The notes below the pieces were generated by a model. It had not been told where the DNA came from. It saw only the letters and a list, made by a program, of their open reading frames with translations, and ran no database searches. Below are positions 47,634 through 57,397 of a stretch of 64,000 nucleotides of DNA, one piece after another. The position numbers and the translations under genes were made by a program. The stretch covers positions 59,702,168 to 59,766,167 of the forward strand of contig CP154954.1 of NCBI GenBank assembly GCA_039621445.1. The letters are read 5' to 3'. Position 1 is the stretch's first letter, and each line of letters opens with the position of its first letter. This DNA is from Euglena gracilis. Taxonomy: Eukaryota > Euglenida > Euglenophyceae > Euglenales.

Positions 47634-50600
47634 CTGCCGCACCGTTGCTTGGGGCTCTTACCAGCAAAGATTTCAACCGTGGGAGAAAGCCCATGGGTGG
47701 GCAAATAATAATAAATAAATAAATTAAATTTAAATAAATAAATAAATAAATAAATAATAAACTCAAAACCTCCACTGAAAGACAAAAGGTTCACAATTGA
47801 ATGCAATACAATGAATGCAACGGCGGGGAACCCTGGAAGACATTTCGTGCAGAAACTTCCAGCTCAGTATTCACCAGCATTTTGACGTTTTCTCCTTCAA
47901 ACCCCCTCGAGTTGGTGCTGCAAATTGTCATTTCCGTCAAATACTGAGATCCGGCTCCTTGAAGCAAAGGCAAGGATGCAGCTGGACGCTTCGAAGAAGG
48001 CTGCGACTTGGACCGCTTGGATTTCCTTGGTCGGCTCGACCTGTCAGAGCAGAAATAATTCTTCGGCGATCCATGATGTGACCACTTCCGGATGCTTTTT
48101 CTAAAAGAGGCACTTTGCCACAATCTTGTGGCATATAATTTCTTGGACGTTTTGTAAAATCATGGTGCAAGCAAATCAAAATTTTGGAATGTTTTCTGCA
48201 AAAAAAAATGGGACAAATCATCGCCCATGAGTCAACATAAACGCCAGATTTTTGAAGATAAAACTATCCAAAATTTTGGGTCAACCATTGCAGATTTACT
48301 CGAGTTGGAGGAAATGTCCATCTCAGGAAAAAGCAACTGAATCCACACCATTGCTGATAATGCTTCCTCTGCCCCTCCCCAAAAGGGCATCTGGGATGAA
48401 ATACCCCCCCCCCATTGTGAGTCCGGCCACCAGCGGACACAGGGATAACTCCCTATCAGGCACCTATGGTCACTTCCCATTTTGGTGCTCCGGTCGGCCC
48501 TGGTCGGCCCTGGTCGGCCCTGGTCGGCCCTGGTCGGCAAATAGTCGGCCATAGGTGGGGGTATCCGTCACAGAAAAAAAGTTTGTAAAAATGACCCAAA
48601 ATTACCAAAAGGGCACAAAATGGCCAAAATGCCATAAAATATGCTCATATTGACCCAAATTAGCCCAGTATTTGCCAAATCAGTGACTGCGGTCGGCTGA
48701 AAATGGTTAAAAATGGCCAAAAGTGGGCAAAGGCCAAAGAAAAGCTGTTTTGGCCACTGTTTTTGCAAATCCAGAAGCTGCACCTGGCGCAAAATGCTCA
48801 AAAATGGTCAAATTGGACCAAAATGGTCAAATGGTCAAAATGGTCAAAAATGGCCCAAGAGCAGGACAAAATGGCCCAAAATTACAAGAAGTGGGCAAAA
48901 AGTGGCCAAAAATGGTCAAAATAGGTCAAAATTGGTGAATTATGGTGACAAATGCAGGGGTTTTTTTAAGACCGGGGGGAGGGGGGGCCCCCCCCACCCA
49001 CCCACCCCCCTGGGGGGGGGGCCCCCGGGGGGGGGAGGGGGTCCCGGGGGACCCACAAAAAAATGGCCGAAAAACCGCGAAAAGTGCTAAAAATAGAATT
49101 TTTTCGGCGCCTGCGGCGCCGAAAAGTATATCCCACCCCCCTCCGGGGGGGACCCCCTCGGGTGGGGGGGAGGGGGGCCGGTGGACCCACCCACCCTACC
49201 CCCCCCCTCCCCCCCCAGGGGTCCAAACTTAAAAAAATCCCTGGACAAATGGGCCAAAAGGGGACAAAAGAAACCTAAAATGGCCAAAAGCGACCAAAAG
49301 CAGCCAAAAGTGACAACATGAGCCAGATGAGCCAGAAAAATCTCAAAATCTGGGATAAAAATGAGGGTATTTCCTCATTCTTACTGAAAAATTGACATCA
49401 ATTAAAAAAAAGTTGCGCGGTCGGCTGCGGTCGGCTGCGGTAACCCGCGGTCGATGCTGCCGGGCCAGCATCGCCCTGCATCGCCCAGCATCGCCCAGCA
49501 TCATCAGAGGTGCTTGGTCCAGAGGGAAAGCTGCTGAATTCCTTCATCCATTCCCCTTCCCTCGGCCAAACACATGCAAGTCGGCCCTGGTCGGCCCTGG
49601 TTGGCCCTGGTCGGCCCTGGTCGGCCCTGGTCAGCCCTGGTCGGAACCCCCACCTACGGGGGTCCTGAAACTCATAGTCGGCCCTGGTCGGCCCTGGTCG
49701 GCCCTGGTCGGCCCTGGTCGGCCCTGGTCGGCCCTGGTCGGCCATAGGTGCCTGCTCCCTATAACTGCAACCTACCTGGGGTAAATCTTTACCCTGGGGT
49801 AAATCCAAAGTTTGAAGTCATTTTAGGGGACGTGCAAGCGCAAAAGAGCATTAACATAAATCATTTTATAATTTATCAGCACAATCATTTCATTGTTTGC
49901 GAATGCTGTTGGGTGGGGTGGTTAACACCTCAAAGTAACAGAGCCTGGGACTATTTGCCTCCTCCTGTCAATTTATTTAGGGGTTTTATTCACCTGTCGG
50001 CCAACTCCCATGAGATCTCTGGTTGGATAATAATATGATATTTGGGTGTTGGCCTGATTTTGGCCTGACCAAAATCCGCCCGAGGGCTAGCTGCTCCCAA
50101 TATCTGCTGGATTGTGTATACTTCGTTGAGCAAGTGAAAGCTTGTGGACCATATTCCCCCGGCAGCCATATTCTTAACGCCCCCCCCCCCCCCGGGGGGG
50201 CGTTTAGAATATCCAGGGGGGGGGGGGTCATATGGGGTGACCCGGGTCCGACGTTTCCCCGTGAAAAAAAAGTTATTTGAGACCTTCTGAAAAGCCTACT
50301 TTTTGACCCCAAAGTGGCCGGATAATGGCCAAGTCCCGACGAAGCGCGTATCTGGCATAATTGGGCGGTGCCGTGTGCAAGTCGCTGTGGGCAAATTTTG
50401 GTTTGCACTTCCATTGCTTTCTCACTTCTCCATCTCTGACTGACTTTCGGTCGCGCAACACAGGGGAAACACGCGGATTCGGGGAGGGTTGGCCCTTGAT
50501 CTTAGGAATAGGGGTAGGGGTAGGATCAGCGCGCCGAAAAAAATGGCCCAATTTAGGGAAAAAGTTAGGCCGGAAATTGGGTCCCGTTTTGGGACGATTA

Positions 50601-53600
50601 CGTCGCCCGTTTGCCAAAAAAAAACACCCTGAAAAGTCGGCCTAAATTCTGCCGAACTTGGTCCTGAATGCAGCCTAACTTCTCACTAACCAAAAACGGG
50701 AGCCCGACGGGAGGCCAGTCGGAACCTTAACCCTATCCCCATCCACAACCCCAACTTTCCCCAAAGGAAGGACCCGGGTCACCCCATACAACCCCCCCTC
50801 GGGAGCCATTGAGAACATGGCTGCCATTCTCCCTTCCAAGTTTTGCACACACACCCAACATACAAGAAGGAGCAGTACGAGAGTTGTTAACCGACGAAAT
50901 GGCAAAAAACCCCCAATGATAAATCCAAGAAAAACCACAAAAACCACAAAAACACAAAAAAATACCCCCAAAAAACATACAAAAATGACACCAAATTTAC
51001 AAGAATTTTATGGAATTATGAGAAAAATATCAGTTTCCAAAAAAAAACTCGAAAAGTTCAAAGAAAATTGCAAAAAAAAACCTTGAAAAAAATTCTGGAA
51101 AAAAATGCACAAAAAAATGCGAGGAAATGTGCATTTTTGGAAATTTGAAAAAAAAATGCACAAAACCGTGAAAAAAATGCAAAACAGATTTTTCTCTTTA
51201 CTGAGAGAAAACAAATTGGGATGACGCACCGGGAAAAAATGGGGTCTTCAAAAATGCACTTAAAAATCGCCTTTTTTTGCCTTTTTTGAGGCCGGCCAAA
51301 AAAAGACATGAAAACAAAGAAACATTTTTCTTGGTTTGGGGGTTTTTGACCCCACCCACAGCACAAAGACAGGTTGGTCTCAAACCTTTGACTCACAGGT
51401 GGGGGGGGGGGACGTTCCGCTTTCAAAAAACCCAATCGGTCACCTTTTTTAAAAAAAACAGACGACCACTGAGGAACCCCTCACAGGGGGGGGGGGTCGG
51501 TTACTCTGGCCACTTAAATGAAATGGATTTTTCAATTGTTCAAAAATCTTCTGGGGCATGCTGGCGAACAATGTATAGTATTCTTTGGGGGAGGTATTAT
51601 TTCGACTGATTTTCATGCATTGATTCTGCAAGCTGTGGTTTTTGTAATCCAGCAGATAATACACAGCAAAGATACCTGGATGAAGTTGGCGGGTGGGGAT
51701 GGATGGAGGAGGAGGGGCGCGGCGTGTCAGGCTGGGGCTCCGCCGGAGACGCCGAGAACCGGGACAGCGCCGGACTGGAGCGGCAGTCCGCCCGCTGGAT
51801 GCCGGCCAGGGTGGGGTTGGCCGCCCGGGGGGCCTTGGCGGCGGCCCGGACCTCCCCCTGCGCGCACAGCGCCCGTCAGGAGCCTGGGACTTGGGGCAGC
51901 GACACACATGTCATCGCGTTGTATGACGTTGCTCTCGGATGAGGTGCTCATGGCCAGGGTTTGTCAAACTCTCCACCTATGTTGTTAACCCCCCCCTTAA
52001 TAAATGCCCAGTTAATTATGCGCAGTGCCCTGATAAGTGCGACCCCTTGGGGTCCGAAACTACGTCCTTAAAATGTGCGCAACCATGCACTTTTGGGGGG
52101 GGGGGTACATGGTTTCATCTGAAAAACTCTCCCCATGTTCATTGGGCAAAAAAGTTCATTAAAAAATGGAGGGGGGAAGGTGGTCATCAAAAGAATGACA
52201 CCATGGGACCCCCCAACTGTGGGACGGGCTGAAACAACTTGGGCCTAGCCAAAAATCTGAATTGGTCAAAAGTGATCACTTTTTGAGGGATTTCCCCTGA
52301 CATTTCCACGGACTTGCTTGGTTTCACGTACCAACCCCCCCCCCTTGTCCTTGACACGCCAATGTTCCAGGAAAACGCCATTGACAGGAGGGGGGTCAAC
52401 GACATGCTGTGTGAACGGCACGGTGCCAAAAAAAAACAATTCGCTCCCACAACAATTGGCCAGTACCATTGGACCTCTAAAATTGCACCAAATCACCAAA
52501 TTCACAGGGGAAAACATTCCAAGCCATGGCTGGGAAGAAGACCCGGCGCAATTTTGAATTGCCTTGGCTGTATTTCCTCAGAAACTGTGGCCGATGCAAA
52601 GGAAAAAATGAAAAAAAAAATGTTGACACGGGGGGGGTCAACGTCACGCTGAGTCAACGACAAGGGGGAACCTCACCTTTTACAGCCATGCAAATGCCCA
52701 TACAAACCCACACCCAACAAACACCTCAAAAATAAATAAAAAAGATGGGATTGAATTACAAGGGGAGCTGTGGTTCCTGTGTTTCTGGACTGGTGCGCTG
52801 CGAGGACATGGCACCAGGGTTCGATATGGGGGCAGAGGGGGCCCAGACCCCCCCCTCCGGTCAAGGAAAGGGAAGACTCACGGAAACAGTGGAAAATTTA
52901 TGGACTTCAAATGGTCATTTTGGTCAGAAAATGACCGCTTAAAATCCCATAAAGTTTACTCCCCAAAATCAGATTTTGGGCACTTTTCAGCAAAAAAAAA
53001 ATCATATCAATTGCGGTGCTGGAAGGAAAGTTGTCACCTCGGGCGGCCTGGAACCTACCCCAATCTGTCCAGACTTTACATGCCTGAAGAGTTACGGGGT
53101 GGGGGGCACTTAGTGACCGGGGCATTTTTCCCCAGGTCCAAACCAAACCATTGCTTGCCACCCCCCCCCCCCCAATTTCTGACTCAGGAGGTCAGTCACT
53201 TTGGGACTTGGACAAAACTGGCCGAAAATCAAAGGATTTTGGCCAAAAAAAAATCCCCAAAAAAAGTTCTGGATGACCACATTCAGCCAAACTGGCCGGC
53301 GCCCGGGGGGGGGGGGGGGGGTCTGGAGCCAAAAACCAGTCAGTCACTCCCCAGAGGGGGGAGGATCAGACAAACCTAAAGCAATGCCCCCGGGGGGCAA
53401 CCACCCAACCACCCACCCACCCAAAACCCACCCCAAATCGACCGAAAACCCTTGAAATTTTTTCCGGCCCAGCCTTTGGCCGGGCCAAAATTTGGCCCAT
53501 GACACGCCCCACCCCAGCAACCACCCACCCACTCTCGAATCCCCAGGGGTGGGGTCACACAGGTGCTAAATGCACTATGGTGGGGTAAAAAGATTCGTCC

Positions 53601-56600
53601 ACTAACTTCGTAAGGTGCAAAATTTGGGGGGGGGATGTTTATCAAACCCTGCATGGCAGCCAGCTCTGTGGAAAGCCCAACAGAATCAGTTGTTTCCGGC
53701 ACTATGATGGGGCGCATCACATGTTGTGGAATGGCTGTGGCGGCCACCATTTTGTGTAATGAAGGTCAAGAGCCATGAAAACAACATTGTCTCAATTGGG
53801 ATATTATTCCTGGGGGCAAATCTCTGGTGCTGCAAGGTGGAAATGGGGTTCCAAATGTTTTTTTGGCCGATTTTTTCCAGAAAATTTCAAGGAAAAAAAC
53901 CTGCAAAAAGGGGCATTTTGGCAGGTTCAGGGTCAAAAAAAAACCAACAAATCTGCACTTTGCCCGTCATTGGGGAAAAAAATCCACCAGCAAGCCCTGC
54001 CAATAGACCCCCCAGATCCACTTAAATTTCCATTAGCCAAAATTTTTTTGGACAAGCTGTGTGGAGCCCCCCCCCCTTAGAAGCCTTAGTTGCACTAAGG
54101 CTTCTTGTGGCCGGCGCAAACTTCGCTTCTGGACCAGTTGTGTGGTGAGTGGCCAGGTCCCCCCGGGGGGCACTGCGAACCCTTGAGCAGAAGCTCGCAT
54201 GGGCTTTTAGATGCAGGGGGAAGGATGGTTTTATTATGACTATGTGCTTTTTATTTCCCACATAATTCACAGCAGCCGTTTACCAGCCAGCCCAAATCTC
54301 CAGCCTCCAAGCTGAACCTCCCACTGGAACGATTGTCAAACAACGCCAGGTGACAAGATGCTCATCGAACAAATACTCTTATCCATTTCAATTTTTATTG
54401 CACTTGTCTACCTTTCCAGCTTGCCAAAGCAGCTTGCTCATAATTTTGCCGCATTCCAGAAAGTTGCTCTTGAGGCGGGTTTGCATATTCCAGCTGCTGG
54501 ACGTGGTGTTGGAGCGCGTGACCCAGGTCCTGCTCGCCCAAAGCAGCCAAAGGTGGATCTTCTTGTTCCAAATATTCTTCAACTGCCGGGAGAGCTGGAA
54601 AAAAAGACATTTTGGGAGCAGGGAGGGCAGTAATTAAGAAGTGTTTGAAAGCACCAAGAAAGGGTCGCGGGGGGAACGGGAAACATTGCGGGAAATTGGT
54701 AGTCGGTTTTTGGGTGGTAGCTTGCGACAAGTCGCTGGCAACCATTGGTGGTGGCCTAGTGACCATTGATGGTCGAGCCGACAAGTCGGCCTGAACACCA
54801 ATAATTTGACAGAAACCCAAAGGGGGTAGCTCATATTTTTTGGCCACAGACTTGTCAGTGGTTGCTGGTGACCATAGGGCAAATACCATTGGCTGGAAAA
54901 GAGAAGGCGGCCAAAATCAATTTTTGAGGTCGAAATTGCTTGGGAAAAAAAATTGTTCAGCCTTCTGTCCCAATCAAGCATTTTTTACCGACTCCGGGGT
55001 GGGGGAGTTACTTCAACTCTTCAAAAACCAGTCACTCACTTTTTTTTTCAGAATACCTGTCAGTCACCCCCCCCCCCAGGGTGGGTGTCAGCCACTCTGG
55101 AATCCAAAGGGAACTTTGACCAAAAACGTGGAATAAAACCTTCCAGTGCCTTCGGCTTCAATTTTTGCCGAGCCCCGGGGTCCGGGGGGAGGGGGGGTGG
55201 GGGGGAATCCTGTGTTGGCATCCCCCCCCGAAACCTTTTGGCACGGCAACCCCCCCATGGCCTGACCCCTTTGGCAGGGGAAGCCAACCCATCAAAACCC
55301 CGGCGTGGGACCCACAAGGTCCTTGGGCAGGGTTGTATGGGAATCTCGGAGGAGGGGGGGGGGTGGGGACCCCCTCTGACCTCCAGTTTTCGGTAGCCGA
55401 AAATTTCGGCCGTTTTTGGGGGTGGGACGGAAAGTGGGGGGGGGGGGGGGAATTCAGGGCTGACGTTTTTTTTAAAAAAAAAACACCCCAAAAACATGTT
55501 TTTTGAAAAGCAAAAACTGACCTTTTTCCTTGCGAAATGGCCATTTTTTTTGAGGAAAAAGGTCTAAACTCATTTTTTTTGGTCATCAAAAAGTGACGCT
55601 TTTTTGTTTTTTCAGACCCTTCATCCTAAAATTATGTGGTTGGCAATGCGCCGCACATGTGAAAGCCATCACCCTTTGCGGACTACGAAGCTGCAGAGAT
55701 AAAAAGTGAACTTTTTTCGTAAAAAAACATTTCAAAAAAATTCCCCCAAACCCTCCATGACGTTTTTGTTTTTTGAAACAAAACATATTTTTTTAAAAAA
55801 AATGTTTTTTTTGCTTCAAAAAAAAACAACCTGTCAAACTTGGGGCAATTTTTCCCACTTTTTGACTTTTTGGTGAAATTTTCAGGGATAAGGTAAGGTT
55901 AATGGGCTGGATTCATCAATTAATTACAGCTAAACCCGGAAACTTTGGCCTCTTGTGCCAGCTATTTGGCCTAGAGTTGCCAGAACGTTGGCCCCTCGCG
56001 CCAGCTATTTGACTCAGAGTTGCCAAAATGTTGGCACCAAAATGGTGTCAAGTTTCTGCAACAACGGGCCAGTATTTTGGCCACTTCTACAATGAACAAT
56101 TTTTTTTTGATAAGCCATCATGAATCCTGGGTGCCAAAGTAAACCCCCCCCAAATAACACCCCCCCCAAATAACACCCCCCCCCTTGGGGACCGATTTCG
56201 AGCGCCCAAATAACACCCCCCCCCCTGTTTTCCTTTGGTTTTCCATGTAAAAATAACACCCCCCCAAATAACACACCCCCCCCCCCTGGGGCCCCAGTTC
56301 GGGTGCCCAAATAACACACCGGGGGGGGTGTGTTATTTGGGGGGGGGGGGTTTAATGGCAACTGGGCACCATGGTTTTGGCCACTTGATGCCAAAATTTT
56401 GGCCACCACGGCACAGAATAGCAGCACGTGGAGCTGGGTTTTGGCAACTCTAGGCCAAATTATTGGTGACCAAGGGCCACGGTTTTGGCCACTGTGCGCC
56501 AAAGTAATGGCGGTTAGCTGTAATTAATTATTTATTCATTTTTCCCAAATTGGGGAATTCCGGAATAAATTAGGCTCCATTTTGGACTGAACTCACAACG

Positions 56601-57364
56601 ATTTTAATATCAGAACAAGAGCAGACATTCATTTAGTGTGGTTCACAAAAGACGTGTGAACCACAAAATTTCTTTTGGTGTCCACAGGTGAACCACAAAA
56701 AATTTTTTGGTGTCCACAGGTGAACCACAAAAAATTTTTTGGTGTCCACATGTGAACCACAAAATTTTTTTTGGTGTCCACAGGTGAACCACAAAAAATT
56801 TTTTGGTGTCCACAAAAATTTTTGTTGCCCACAAATCTTGGTTGAGGATCGGGAAAAAAAATCAAGTTTTACAACTAAAAGCAGATTGATCTTGAGAGAC
56901 CTCAGCCAAATTGTCACCTTGGCTCCGGCTCAATCCGTAAAATGTGGCAGCAAATCACACCCCCACGCTTTTATGGGAATCTCGGAGGAGGGGGGGGGAC
57001 CCCTCCAACCTCCAGTTTTTGGTCACCGAATCACCGAATCTTCTCAGTTTCCGGGTCGAAAAAGTCGAAAAAACCGAAGCAAAGGGGTGTGGGGGGGTAT
57101 TGGAGGGGGTCGTTTACCTCTTAACCTTTCAAAAATTACTGTCAGTAACCGTAAATTGCAGGTGTGTAATTTGTAAATTTATGGAAATTTGCAATGCCAG
57201 TCTTTTCGGCCGTCCATTTCGTGCAAGTCCCATAAAGAGCTCAACACTATTCAAACCTGGTCCCCCACCCCCCCCCCCTAGTTTCGGAAGGGGGGTCCCC
57301 CACCCCTCCTCCTCTGCGCGGGCAAAAAAGTCTTCCGGCGCGAAGCGCAGGGTGTGTATTTTTA

Positions 57365-57397
<33 letters not shown>

